This document shows positions 1-7,191 of a stretch of DNA of 23,044 nucleotides, piece by piece. The DNA is taken from contig JAGHBN010000098.1 of the NCBI GenBank assembly GCA_021160985.1, positions 1 through 23,044 on the forward strand, given 5' to 3'. The stretch is from Thermococcus sp. (GTDB lineage Archaea > Methanobacteriota_B > Thermococci > Thermococcales > Thermococcaceae). The translations under genes were made by a program, and so were the position numbers. Every line of letters starts with the position of its first letter. The first letter of the stretch is position 1. The notes beneath the pieces were generated by a model that saw only the letters and a program-made list of their open reading frames with translations, made no database searches and was not told the DNA's origin.

Positions 1-199
1 AACATTCCAAACGGGTACTTAGAATTAGAAGTAGAATGGGAGTATTAACACGTATCCTGATCTGATAAACAAGGCATGTGATTACGTCACCGCCCAAAAG
101 AATTCCAAGGTCAAAGGCATATGGCCCCAAAGAGCGTATTACTACGGTGCTGACCTGAATAATGTCCGCGAGGTGAGGAAACATTGTCCCGATTGGTGA
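1..199 (+). pseudogene. Frameshifted paralogue of the small Cys-rich protein at 1710-2060 (3' end only)
   Basis: Two frames together resemble the intact small protein at 1710-2060. Frame 1 (1-48) reads NIPNGYLELEVEWEY then stops. Frame 2 from 35 reads NGSINTYPDLINKACDYV and continues through WPQRAYYYGADLNNV to a TGA at 197-199. In the intact paralogue the matching blocks are NSYMGRECDNG, DALKERACKYV and FPHRAYYYGTDITNL, in the same order with nearly the same spacing. The switch between frames falls near 31-37, so one extra base (or two missing) explains it. The gene starts before the window, so its N-terminus is unseen. Either it is a real pseudogene, or the sequence has an error here. It lies directly upstream of a secreted protein gene, as the intact copy does. 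The function is unknown. Confidence 0.6.
170..176 (+). promoter_or_regulatory. Ribosome binding site deciding the TTG start at 184
   Basis: GAGGTGA is complementary to the archaeal 16S 3' end and sits 7 bases before TTG 184. The in-frame GTG at 196 overlaps the upstream TGA as GTGA, but it is 19 bases from this site, so TTG 184 is preferred. Confidence 0.5.
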
Positions 200-1707
200 G
201 CTTTAAAATTGCATCATTTTTCGTTCTTTCCCTGCTCTTTACCCTCCCCTTGGTTTCTTCAGCTGAGAATATGGAGATTATCAATGTTTACTCCCTAGGG
301 GATAAGGCGGCTTTTCTTGTCATGAACACGAGCAACAATCAGCTGATGGAGCTTGTGTATAAGAACGGGCGCTTCACGGGAGTGCACTCCCTGAACTTCA
401 GTCTGGAAAAGTACTCTCAAGTGCATTGGAATGGGGAGTACTGGCTCCTCCAGAAGGGATTGGGGCCAGTGGTTGAGCTTTACATCTACAATAGCACGCT
501 CAAACACGTTAAGACTTTTGTGAACGGCACCATCTGTGCATACAATGACCTCAGAATCCAGTGGAATGGGGGAGAATACCTTTTAACCTTCCTGAAGAGC
601 AGTCCAAACGACAATCCCGCCACCGGGGAGTGCGACTACCCCACGGATATGTACCTCCTCCGGAATGATAAATTAATCCCCCTGAACGTCTCAGGAACCA
701 TGACCTGGGTCCCACCCATAAAAGAATGGTTCGCTACCGGGGTGGACTGGTCCGAAGATGACAAGGTGGAAAAAATCGCCCTGATCAATGAAACCGGTGG
801 CGTGGTGTTCTTGAACGTTACACTACCGGGATTGTACAGCAGTGAAATCGCGTACAACGGCAGTAAGGCCTGGCTCGTCTTGGTTTGGGCTGAGGGGAAT
901 CTCACTCACATTGAGGTTTACTGGCTGGGGAGAAACGTTGCCCGGAGAGTGTATCATGAGGATGCTAATGGGAGCATTGGCATTCCAATAGCTACATGGG
1001 GGAATTGGCCCCAGGAACTGGCTTGGAACGGCAATCCAATTCTCATTCAATCCACCGGGATTCTCAATGATACCGTTCTCATCTTCAATAGAACTGGGTT
1101 TTTAAGGGTGGGGACGTTCAGTAATTGCAGTGAACTCACTCCTGTGTCTGTTGACGGGCGCGTTTTCATTCTCTGCATGGAGGCCGGGGGTAAGAGAAGA
1201 GTAACGATAATGAAACTCTTCGCCATTAAGGGGAGTAAGAAGGAGCTAGTACGGACTTTCATGACGAGTGGTTACCCTTACCGGTACGGGGTTAGGGATT
1301 TCCTGGGATTCCCGGCTTTCAAGGAACGCAACGATTCCAGTCTGATATTATACACCCATGACTCCATCGTGCTCTTCAACTCCACTCACACCATGGACCT
1401 GCTCACGGGCGAGAGGACGCCCATTCCAGCTGGCTTGAGGGGAAGAAACTACAATGTGGCTTATTGTTCAGGAGGGTGGCTACTCTTCACGAAGAGTGAA
1501 GTGTACACTTTAAAAGATGGTAAGTTCGCGGAACTGAAACTCACAATTTCCTTCGCAGGGGAAGCCACTAATGGAACCACCAGTTCACCAGTTAACACTC
1601 AATCCGGCGAGAACACTATTCCCTTATCAAAAAGAGCACTCGCGCTCATCATAACCGGTGTAGTGGCTGTTCTACTCCTTCTCGCACTACACGGGAGGGG
1701 GCGGTAA
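184..1707 (+). CDS. Secreted, membrane-anchored, highly glycosylatable surface protein of unknown function
   Basis: This is a 507-residue protein. The N-terminal hydrophobic segment (about residues 8-27, ending near VSSA) looks like a signal peptide. The C-terminus has one hydrophobic helix (about 483-502, ALIITGVVAVLLLLAL) followed by basic residues, so the body should be outside the cell and tethered to the membrane. About 16 N-x-S/T sequons fit an N-glycosylated envelope protein. Recurring blocks of the form W-N-G-x-x-W/Y-L (QVHWNGEYWLL, IQWNGGEYLL, ELAWNGNPIL) suggest repeated beta-sheet units, possibly a beta-propeller; that is inference. The start is TTG, chosen from the GAGGTGA site at 170-176. 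It follows a broken small Cys-rich gene and is followed 2 bases later by an intact one, so it is probably co-transcribed with them. I do not recognise a named family. Confidence 0.85.
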   Translation: MSRLVSFKIASFFVLSLLFTLPLVSSAENMEIINVYSLGDKAAFLVMNTSNNQLMELVYKNGRFTGVHSLNFSLEKYSQVHWNGEYWLLQKGLGPVVELYIYNSTLKHVKTFVNGTICAYNDLRIQWNGGEYLLTFLKSSPNDNPATGECDYPTDMYLLRNDKLIPLNVSGTMTWVPPIKEWFATGVDWSEDDKVEKIALINETGGVVFLNVTLPGLYSSEIAYNGSKAWLVLVWAEGNLTHIEVYWLGRNVARRVYHEDANGSIGIPIATWGNWPQELAWNGNPILIQSTGILNDTVLIFNRTGFLRVGTFSNCSELTPVSVDGRVFILCMEAGGKRRVTIMKLFAIKGSKKELVRTFMTSGYPYRYGVRDFLGFPAFKERNDSSLILYTHDSIVLFNSTHTMDLLTGERTPIPAGLRGRNYNVAYCSGGWLLFTKSEVYTLKDGKFAELKLTISFAGEATNGTTSSPVNTQSGENTIPLSKRALALIITGVVAVLLLLALHGRGR

Positions 1708-1709
1708 CG

Positions 1710-2060
1710 TTGAAGCACACGGAGATTAAAACGTTGGACCCGTACTTCACTCATATGTTCGTCCAGTCCGGTTGTTACTTTGGAAAGACCTCGGACTTGG
1801 GGTCATTGTTCACCGATTTTGAAAATTTCAGGGACGACAAGTTCGACAACAGTTACATGGGGAGGGAGTGCGATAATGGGGTTAAAAGTTCTGATGCATT
1901 AAAAGAGCGAGCTTGCAAATACGTTCAATACGCCAAAAACTTCCCCCACAGGGCATATTACTATGGAACTGATATAACAAACTTGGAAATCATGGAAGAC
2001 TACTGCCGCAGGAACTGTAAGAACTATAACTGCGGTGATGTTAATGCGTACGTTTTCTAA
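1710..2060 (+). CDS. Small Cys-rich protein of unknown function (intact member of the cassette)
   Basis: This is a 116-residue protein with six cysteines (about residues 22, 54, 69, 99, 103 and 108). The last three form C-x3-C-x4-C near the C-terminus. It has no hydrophobic signal or membrane segment, so it is probably cytosolic unless the true start is elsewhere. The start is TTG at 1710, preceded by the purine-rich stretch GGGAGGGGGCGG at 1693-1704. It begins 2 bases after the preceding surface-protein gene and its end overlaps the start of the next one by 17 bases, which points to one operon with coupled translation. A second, frameshifted copy lies at 1-199, sharing the ACxYV and RAYYYG(T/A)D blocks. 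The cysteines could bind a metal or form disulfides; nothing in the sequence decides this. No family recognised. Confidence 0.75.
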   Translation: MKHTEIKTLDPYFTHMFVQSGCYFGKTSDLGSLFTDFENFRDDKFDNSYMGRECDNGVKSSDALKERACKYVQYAKNFPHRAYYYGTDITNLEIMEDYCRRNCKNYNCGDVNAYVF

Positions 2061-3102
2061 GTTCCTTGCTCTTTCCTTAGCCATTTCCTTTATCTTTCTC
2101 CCCTCCGCGAGCGGGTGGAGTGGCTGTTCTGGTGTTTTCATAGTGCCCTCGGACGTTTCTCCAAGTAAGGACGCTGCCTTTGTCAGGGTGGATGTTTACT
2201 ACGTGCTCTCAAACGGTACGAACTTTACGGACGATTATCCCCCGGAAGGAGGCGTATTTCCCCGTGAATACCTTTTTTACGTGAATGGGTCAGGGGCGTA
2301 CTTTGTGTCCATGGAGGAATATCCGTCGTGCTCCCTAGCAGGTGGTGTCACAAATATCAAGCCAATAGTAGGTTATTACAACGGCTCCTGGTACCTTCTC
2401 CTCGACCACTGGGTCGCTGAAACAGCCCTTTCCAGGAACTACACTTATCCAAAGCGCATCATTGGAGTATACCGTTTTAACGGAACCTGCCTAACAAACT
2501 CCACAGTCATTCTGAACAATGACGAGGCGAGCTTTGATTTAGTCCCGTCCAGTGTGGAGGCTCACGGGGATTACATTGTATTTCGATCAGGTTTAAAATC
2601 TCAGATAAGTTATTATTTCAACATCTCCAGGGCTCTTCTCGACCGTTACTTCGGCCCCAACACAACGGAGCTTTCGATTGGGGCAATGGCGCTCGCGGAC
2701 GGTAGGAGTCTTCTCATCATGCCCAGAATCATGTTCACTAATTGCTCCGGCAGGTACTATCTCGTAAAGCCGGTGGGTTCTGACCTTTTGGGTGAGACGT
2801 TCAATTATTCGGCGGTTAAATCCTGCTCAAACTGGAGTGATATGCCTTACTACGGCATTCTATGGTGCCCTCGCGGCTTCATCCCCCTGTTGAAGTACGA
2901 TCCGACGAAATCCGGCGGGGTAACACTGGCTCCGAACGTTAAGATGTTCCGCGTTCCATCTTGTAAAACGAGCGGCACTTTGCGCCCTGTGCCGGCAGGA
3001 AAAGCTGGGGAGAAGTCCCAGCAGGTTTTTCTGTACGGTCTAATCCTGGGAATCCCCCTTGGAGTCGTCATCAGGTACCTATTAACGAAGAATCGGGAAT
3101 AA
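2044..3102 (+). CDS. Secreted, membrane-anchored glycosylatable protein of unknown function
   Basis: This protein has 352 residues from ATG 2044. That start is preferred because GGTGAT at 2034-2039 lies 4 bases upstream; in-frame GTG 2035 and ATG 2038 are alternatives that would add 2-3 residues. The N-terminus MRTFSKFLALSLAISFIFLP, ending near SASG, is a convincing signal peptide. A C-terminal hydrophobic helix (VFLYGLILGIPLGVVIRYLL) then KNRE would anchor it in the membrane. There are about 12 N-x-S/T sequons and several cysteines in the extracellular part (SGCSG, SCSN, WCPRG, PSCKT), which could form disulfides. Architecture and position match the 184-1707 protein, although sequence similarity by eye is weak. 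No named family recognised. Confidence 0.82.
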   Translation: MRTFSKFLALSLAISFIFLPSASGWSGCSGVFIVPSDVSPSKDAAFVRVDVYYVLSNGTNFTDDYPPEGGVFPREYLFYVNGSGAYFVSMEEYPSCSLAGGVTNIKPIVGYYNGSWYLLLDHWVAETALSRNYTYPKRIIGVYRFNGTCLTNSTVILNNDEASFDLVPSSVEAHGDYIVFRSGLKSQISYYFNISRALLDRYFGPNTTELSIGAMALADGRSLLIMPRIMFTNCSGRYYLVKPVGSDLLGETFNYSAVKSCSNWSDMPYYGILWCPRGFIPLLKYDPTKSGGVTLAPNVKMFRVPSCKTSGTLRPVPAGKAGEKSQQVFLYGLILGIPLGVVIRYLLTKNRE

Positions 3103-3187
3103 CAATGGAGTGAGGGATTTGCGGCAGTCGCTATTATCTGCTTTCGTTTACTTCTCTATTCTATCCTGGAGGGGATATGTGTTCCCA

Positions 3188-3203
3188 CAAAATATTTAAA
3201 TAC
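3188..3203 (+). promoter_or_regulatory. TATA-box promoter for the 3224 membrane protein gene
   Basis: CAAAATATTTAAATAC contains a strong archaeal TATA element centred near 3197. A start about 26 bases downstream falls at roughly 3223, on the start codon, so the mRNA is probably leaderless. Confidence 0.5.
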
Positions 3204-3223
3204 TCATCCATATTTCGGGAGTG

Positions 3224-3895
3224 ATGTTCGGAACCGGTGCGGGCGAGTGGATTTCGAGCGTTATAGCGCTCGCGCTCCTGGCATCGCTCTTCCGTTCAAG
3301 GTCTCCTGAGAAGTGTGGGGGAGCGTATATTCTGTTTTCCGCGGTGTATTTTGGACTCCTAACGCTGCTCACTCTCCTGATACCTGAGGAGGAGTTTTTC
3401 ACGATTGAAAAAGGGGCGCTGTGGGTTGGGCTGGTCATCGTGGGGGCCATTGGTTTTAAAAATCCCGTCTTCTTTTCAAGGATTGTCCCGTTTGCAGTTT
3501 TCCTCGGGCTGAGACCTCTTGTGGTCTCAGAATTCGGGGACTTTCACAGCCTCTCCCTCCACATCCTCATCGGCGAGGTGATTAAGTTTGCTGTATGGTG
3601 CTCGGGAGTTTACCTCGTGTTGAACCGCTTCGTTGGAGTACCCCTGGAGGACGTCCCGTTGGTGTTTCTTCCGCTCTCTCTTTCGGGGATTATCGTGGGG
3701 ATCATAGAGTTCCTGGACTGGGGCCTCTCGGCATTCTACGCACCGTGGTTCTTTGGCAGTGCAATCATCGTGGGCGGATGGGTGCTTTCATTCTGGCGAG
3801 TTGCCTCGAGGCTTGAGGCGTCAGTCGGGAGGAGGTCGTACCTCCTTTCGGCGTTTTTAGGGGCTGGGCTTTTCTACGTGCTGAAACCTTTTTGA
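3224..3895 (+). CDS. Multi-spanning membrane protein, unknown function
   Basis: This is a 223-residue, strongly hydrophobic protein with about seven predicted transmembrane segments, for example VIALALLASLF, ILFSAVYFGLLTLLTLLI, LWVGLVIVGAIGF, VPFAVFLGL, IKFAVWCSGVYLVL, LVFLPLSLSGIIVGIIEFL and FFGSAIIVGGWVLSFW. No catalytic motif or known transporter signature is visible. ATG 3224 is chosen; GTG 3221 is in frame one codon earlier. The TATA box at 3188-3203 would place the transcript start on this codon. The gene stands alone on the + strand, and its 3' end runs a few bases into a decayed minus-strand gene. It contains a perfect 8+8 inverted repeat at 3509-3530 that reads as coding. No family recognised. 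Confidence 0.78.
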   Translation: MFGTGAGEWISSVIALALLASLFRSRSPEKCGGAYILFSAVYFGLLTLLTLLIPEEEFFTIEKGALWVGLVIVGAIGFKNPVFFSRIVPFAVFLGLRPLVVSEFGDFHSLSLHILIGEVIKFAVWCSGVYLVLNRFVGVPLEDVPLVFLPLSLSGIIVGIIEFLDWGLSAFYAPWFFGSAIIVGGWVLSFWRVASRLEASVGRRSYLLSAFLGAGLFYVLKPF

Positions 3896-4176
3896 GCCAG
3901 GCAAAAATGAAAATGTCTGTCCTTCCAGTTCCCTGCCTTTCTGAAGTCTCTCTGTGTAAATGCCCTTTTTGAACACTCTATGGGCGGCAAAGGTCTGTTG
4001 CGGAGAGATGGAGTGTTAAAACCAGCCCCTTTTATCTTAAACGAGTCCCTGTCCTCCTTTTTTGCCACGATGGCGGCGTAGTAGAATTTGTCCTCCCTCC
4101 ATTCCTCGGCTATGTGCCCGGTGCTTTTCATTAGTGTGTGGGGAATAAACAGAAAGAACGGCCAAATATGGTGCAT
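3874..4176 (-). pseudogene. Decayed remnant of an FAD-dependent dehydrogenase C-terminus
   Basis: The minus strand near 3905-3960 encodes DFRKAGNWKDR, matching DFRKPGNWKER at the C-terminus of the dehydrogenase encoded at 5518-6981. The adjacent stretch in another frame reads AAHRVFKKGIYTE, matching AARGILRKEGLYTE of the intact gene. A 2-base deletion at the junction (about 3945-3955) explains the frame change. Further upstream, FYYAAIVAKKEDRDSFKIKG resembles KYYAMRAEVDENLETSIEG, about 12 codons closer to the end than in the intact gene, so an internal deletion is likely. An open 100-codon frame from ATG 4176 fuses these pieces but has no good ribosome binding site. The C-terminal match is clear; the upstream match is weaker. 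Probably a non-functional duplicate. Confidence 0.55.
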
Positions 4177-4200
4177 TCTTGCTATCTCTTTTTCTCTGCA

Positions 4201-4815
4201 CTAATCGAGCTCTATCTCGCCCCCTTCCTCTTCCATTTCGGGGGATTTTAGGACCGTGAGTCTCGTTTTTTCCGTGAATACTAGGACCCGCGTGAAGGCC
4301 TCCTCGAGGAGGGCCAGGTACATCTTATCTGCCATCTCTCTGTTGACGAAATAGAAAGCTACCCTTTTTGGATTCCCAAGGAACACAGACGCCATACCCG
4401 AAATATTCAGTATGAAGTGTCGGTTTCCGTTTTGAAGGGGGATAAGCCTCTCTGGGTTCATTAAGATGGTGACGGTGAAGTCGTTTTTGGAGTAGACTTC
4501 CCTGATCTTTCTGCTGAACTTGCTTAGGAATATGCCGGGGTCTTTGTGGGGATCGACTTCCAGTATCACATTGCCCCAGTTGGAAACACCGCCCACCTTT
4601 ATCCGCATAACGTCCTGGGGGGTGTTAATGCCAGATAGCCGGAGCCACCTGAGAACCGGTAGACTGGAGTCTATGATATCGACGAGCAGAGCCCTGTCCC
4701 AGCCGTACTTCTCGCCTATCTTATGGAATGCAAGGGGATGGGTTGAGAGGGAAGTATGTTCAATGAGAACAAGCTCTCCCGGGGAAACCTTGGATAGATA
4801 CTCCTCAAAGTTCAT
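4201..4815 (-). CDS. DUF257-like protein, downstream paralogue
   Basis: This protein has 204 residues from ATG 4815, chosen because GGTGA (rc of 4823-4827) lies 7 bases upstream; a TTG at 4821 is too close to it. Its opening ELVLIEHTSLSTHPLAFHKI parallels EGIILVEYPSTSHPELVFLEI in the neighbouring gene, and both continue with a hydrophobic strand plus Asp pair (LLVDIIDS and LIVDIRDT) and a mid-domain strand (ILEVDPHKD). The pattern recalls DUF257 (Pfam PF03192), a Thermococcales-restricted family, and distantly the core of RecA/KaiC-like folds without a visible P-loop; family assignment is from memory. It overlaps the upstream paralogue by 11 bases, so the two form an operon. Function unknown. 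Confidence 0.75.
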   Translation of the reverse strand: MNFEEYLSKVSPGELVLIEHTSLSTHPLAFHKIGEKYGWDRALLVDIIDSSLPVLRWLRLSGINTPQDVMRIKVGGVSNWGNVILEVDPHKDPGIFLSKFSRKIREVYSKNDFTVTILMNPERLIPLQNGNRHFILNISGMASVFLGNPKRVAFYFVNREMADKMYLALLEEAFTRVLVFTEKTRLTVLKSPEMEEEGGEIELD

Positions 4816-5410
4816 TTTCAATCACCCCCGGCGACTTTAAGACTTGGACTTTCCTGCCTTCTACCCTCAGCACGTATTCAGAGTCCTGCTCGAGTCCTTT
4901 TCTGAGATATTCGGAGGCAACATTTAAATTGAGGAAAAGGAACCCTATCCTGCCTTCTGTGGAGACGTACTTCCTCGTTACAGTTTCAAAGTATCTCTCC
5001 AGCTTTGGTGGATTGTCCATGAATGTGAACGAGAACTTCTCCATTCCCAGGACTATAGTGTGGGCCCTACTCTCGGGAGGAGCCCTCGCGGCTATTTGGC
5101 CGTATGTTGCAAGGTGATACTCAAAATCCTCAATAACATCGACATGTCCGACAACGCTCCCGACTTTTATCATCCCTCTCTCCTTTATAACGGGCACATC
5201 ATCAACTTTTAACTCAATGCCTTTGAAGTGCAGGTTCTGGAGGAAAATGTGGAGGGTGTCCCTTATGTCAACTATTAGGGGAGTTATTCCTCTTTTTTTC
5301 CAGCCCTTAACAATCTCCAGAAACACCAGTTCGGGGTGGCTCGTTGAGGGGTACTCGACAAGGATAATACCCTCCGATAGGTCTAGTAGCCGTGATATTA
5401 TGGTGTTCAT
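4805..5410 (-). CDS. DUF257-like protein, upstream paralogue
   Basis: This protein has 201 residues from ATG 5410. The start is set by GGGTGA 5 bases upstream on the minus strand and by a TATA box at 5441-5453; the longer open frame to 5521 runs back through that promoter and is rejected. The protein begins MNTIISRLLDLSEGIILVEY, followed by alternating strands and helices (TPLIVDIRDTLHIFL, MIKVGSVVGHVDVIEDF, IGFLFLNLNVA), and ends VLKSPGVIENEL, parallel to VLKSPEMEEE in the downstream paralogue. No Walker A motif or signal peptide is seen, so it is probably cytosolic. Family DUF257 is my best guess. It lies just downstream of the FAD dehydrogenase gene but has its own promoter. Confidence 0.75.
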   Translation of the reverse strand: MNTIISRLLDLSEGIILVEYPSTSHPELVFLEIVKGWKKRGITPLIVDIRDTLHIFLQNLHFKGIELKVDDVPVIKERGMIKVGSVVGHVDVIEDFEYHLATYGQIAARAPPESRAHTIVLGMEKFSFTFMDNPPKLERYFETVTRKYVSTEGRIGFLFLNLNVASEYLRKGLEQDSEYVLRVEGRKVQVLKSPGVIENEL

Positions 5411-5440
5411 ATCTTTCACCCTTTTTAATATAAGGTGAAT

Positions 5441-5453
5441 GCCGTATAAAGTT
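5441..5453 (-). promoter_or_regulatory. TATA-box promoter for the DUF257-like pair
   Basis: The minus strand reads AACTTTATACGGC. A start about 26 bases on would give a leader of roughly 10 bases carrying the GGGTGA site before ATG 5410. Confidence 0.45.
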
Positions 5454-5517
5454 GTTGTTAATCTTGGGAGGGGGTGCTTTAGAAACGGGAAAAATTTAGT
5501 TGAAAATAAGAGCTGAG

Positions 5518-6981
5518 TCATTCAAGGGCTTCAATTCTTTCCTTCCAGTTGCCCGGCTTCCTGAAGTCCTTTTCCGTGTAGAGACCCTCTTTCCTCAGTA
5601 TTCCACGAGCAGCTAGGAGGCCGGTAGCGGCGGCGTTGACGATGTCCCTGCTCAGGCCGGCACCGTCCCCAGCGGCGAAGATGCCTTCGATGCTAGTCTC
5701 AAGGTTCTCGTCGACCTCGGCGCGCATGGCGTAGTACTTGATCTCCGGGGCGTACAGGAGCGTGTGATCGCTCGCGACTCCAGGAATGACGCGATCGAGC
5801 TTCTCAAGGCCCTCTATTATGTTAGTCACGACTCGGTGGGGCAGTGCCATGGCTATGTCTCCTGGGGTAACGTGCTTCAGCGTCGGCTCGACGTCGCTCC
5901 TCCTTATCCTTGCCCACGTGCTCCTTCTTCCCCTTCTCAGGTCTCCGAGGCGCTGGATGATGGGCTTTCCGCCGCCTATCGTGGTTGCGAGCTGGGCTAT
6001 GCTCTTGCCATAGGCCGTTGTGTCTTCAACCGGCTCCGTCAGCTCTATCCTGCTCAGGAAGGCGAAGTTGGTGTTGTTGCTCTTCTTCTCGTGCATCGAG
6101 TGGCCGTTAACACCGACGTAGCCGTCGTAGCGCTCCTCGACGACGAAGCCGTTCGGGTTGGTGCAGAAGGTTCTAACGAAGTCGTCGTAGGTGTCTGTGT
6201 AGATGTGGAACTTGGGGTCGTGGTTTATGCTCGTTATGGGCTCCATTACTATCGCCGGAACCTCAACGCGGACGCCAACGTCAATGGGCCCGTGCCTCGC
6301 CTTGAGGCCTATCCTCTGCGCCACTTCGTGGAACCAGTCCGCTCCACCCCTTCCCGGGGCGACTATGATGTAGCGGGCTTTAATCTCAAAGACGTCCTTT
6401 CCGCGCCTCACCTTGACCCATCCCTGGCCGAACTCAAGGGCCTTCGTCCAGAGGAGGAACTTGACCCCTTTGCTCTCCAGATACCGCTTTATGTCGTCTA
6501 TGACCTCGGGCGTCCTGTCGGAGCCTATGTGCCTCTGGATTATGGGGATGAACTTCACCCCAGCCTGGGCCGCCTTCTGCTCCCAGTACTTCACCTGCTC
6601 CGGGTTGCCCTTGAAGAGGTTCCTCGGGGCTTTGTGCCTCAGAAAAATCTGGTCAACTTCCCAGACGAGCTGCCAGGCGTAGTTCTCATCGTTCGTCAGC
6701 TCGGTTAGGTCACCGCCAATGTCCGGACGGAGGTTTATTGTACCGTCGCTCAGACCGCCGGCGCCGCCGACGCCGCTCATTATGTGGCAGGGCTTGCACC
6801 CGACGCAGTGGCCGAGCTCGTACATCGGACAAACGCGCTGCTTGACGTCGCCGCCTTCGTCTATGACGAGAACGCTCAGGTCGCTCTTCTCCGCCAGTTC
6901 GTAGGCCGCGAAAAGTCCGGCGGGGCCTGCTCCGATGATCACGACATCGTATGTTTTTCCGTTTCCGGTTCCAGAAACCAT
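5518..6981 (-). CDS. FAD-dependent dehydrogenase, COG2509-like
   Basis: This is a 487-residue protein. The dinucleotide-binding motif VVIIGAGPAGLF lies at about residues 13-24, followed by the strand-end acid at VLVIDEGG. A second glycine-rich block (GVGGAGGLSDG, about 70-80) and the C-terminal FAD motif IFAAGDGAG complete a typical two-part FAD fold. The overall pattern fits the uncharacterised FAD-dependent dehydrogenases of COG2509; the substrate is unknown. Four cysteines spaced C-x7-C-x2-C-x2-C (residues 51, 59, 62, 65) suggest a metal or Fe-S site. The start ATG 6981 is preceded by a weak AAGGGA; a TATA box at 7011-7022 gives a leader of about 9 bases. The divergent neighbour is a CBS protein. 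A decayed copy of its C-terminus lies at 3874-4176. Confidence 0.88.
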   Translation of the reverse strand: MVSGTGNGKTYDVVIIGAGPAGLFAAYELAEKSDLSVLVIDEGGDVKQRVCPMYELGHCVGCKPCHIMSGVGGAGGLSDGTINLRPDIGGDLTELTNDENYAWQLVWEVDQIFLRHKAPRNLFKGNPEQVKYWEQKAAQAGVKFIPIIQRHIGSDRTPEVIDDIKRYLESKGVKFLLWTKALEFGQGWVKVRRGKDVFEIKARYIIVAPGRGGADWFHEVAQRIGLKARHGPIDVGVRVEVPAIVMEPITSINHDPKFHIYTDTYDDFVRTFCTNPNGFVVEERYDGYVGVNGHSMHEKKSNNTNFAFLSRIELTEPVEDTTAYGKSIAQLATTIGGGKPIIQRLGDLRRGRRSTWARIRRSDVEPTLKHVTPGDIAMALPHRVVTNIIEGLEKLDRVIPGVASDHTLLYAPEIKYYAMRAEVDENLETSIEGIFAAGDGAGLSRDIVNAAATGLLAARGILRKEGLYTEKDFRKPGNWKERIEALE

Positions 6982-7010
6982 ATTTCCCTTGCCGAGGTCT
7001 ATGGCTTGGA

Positions 7011-7022
7011 CCTTAAAAAGTT
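7011..7022 (-). promoter_or_regulatory. TATA-box promoter for the FAD dehydrogenase gene
   Basis: The minus strand reads AACTTTTTAAGG, centred near 7016, giving a predicted start near 6990, about 9 bases before ATG 6981. Confidence 0.4.
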
Positions 7023-7100
7023 TTTGGCAAGTTTTTGGTTAATCAGTACTGGAATTTGAGATATTTTCAACAGTCATATGTTAAAAACCTCCCCGAAATC

Positions 7101-7130
7101 TTTAAACACTTTCTCACACCAGTGTTTAAA
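7101..7130 (+). promoter_or_regulatory. Perfect 10+10 inverted repeat overlapping TATA boxes (candidate operator)
   Basis: TTTAAACACT at 7101-7110 and AGTGTTTAAA at 7121-7130 are exact reverse complements separated by 10 bases. Each arm contains a TTTAAA core able to act as a TATA element, so a dimeric regulator bound here would compete with the basal transcription factors. It sits upstream of the CBS/antiporter genes and between divergent units. Confidence 0.5.
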
Positions 7131-7191
7131 TGTGGGGCGTATGGACACGGTAAATCCTAGTAAAAAATCTAGGAACGTTAAGGAGAGTAAA

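Noticed and set aside
3110..3199. 29-codon plus-strand frame starting at GTG in the spacer before 3224
   Set aside because: It ends inside the TATA box of the next gene and has no usable ribosome site.
3509..3530. CTGAGACC/GGTCTCAG perfect inverted repeat
   Set aside because: It lies in the middle of a coding region and no regulatory role can be argued; probably chance.
5411..5521. N-terminal extension of the upstream DUF257-like protein
   Set aside because: It runs through the TATA box at 5441-5453, and ATG 5410 has a good ribosome site.
5764..6708. 314-codon open frame on the plus strand opposite the FAD dehydrogenase gene
   Set aside because: It is a shadow of a strongly supported coding region; no ribosome site or domain.
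7078..7191. N-terminal extension of the CBS protein
   Set aside because: The extension crosses the inverted repeat and TATA elements; ATG 7192 has a ribosome site.
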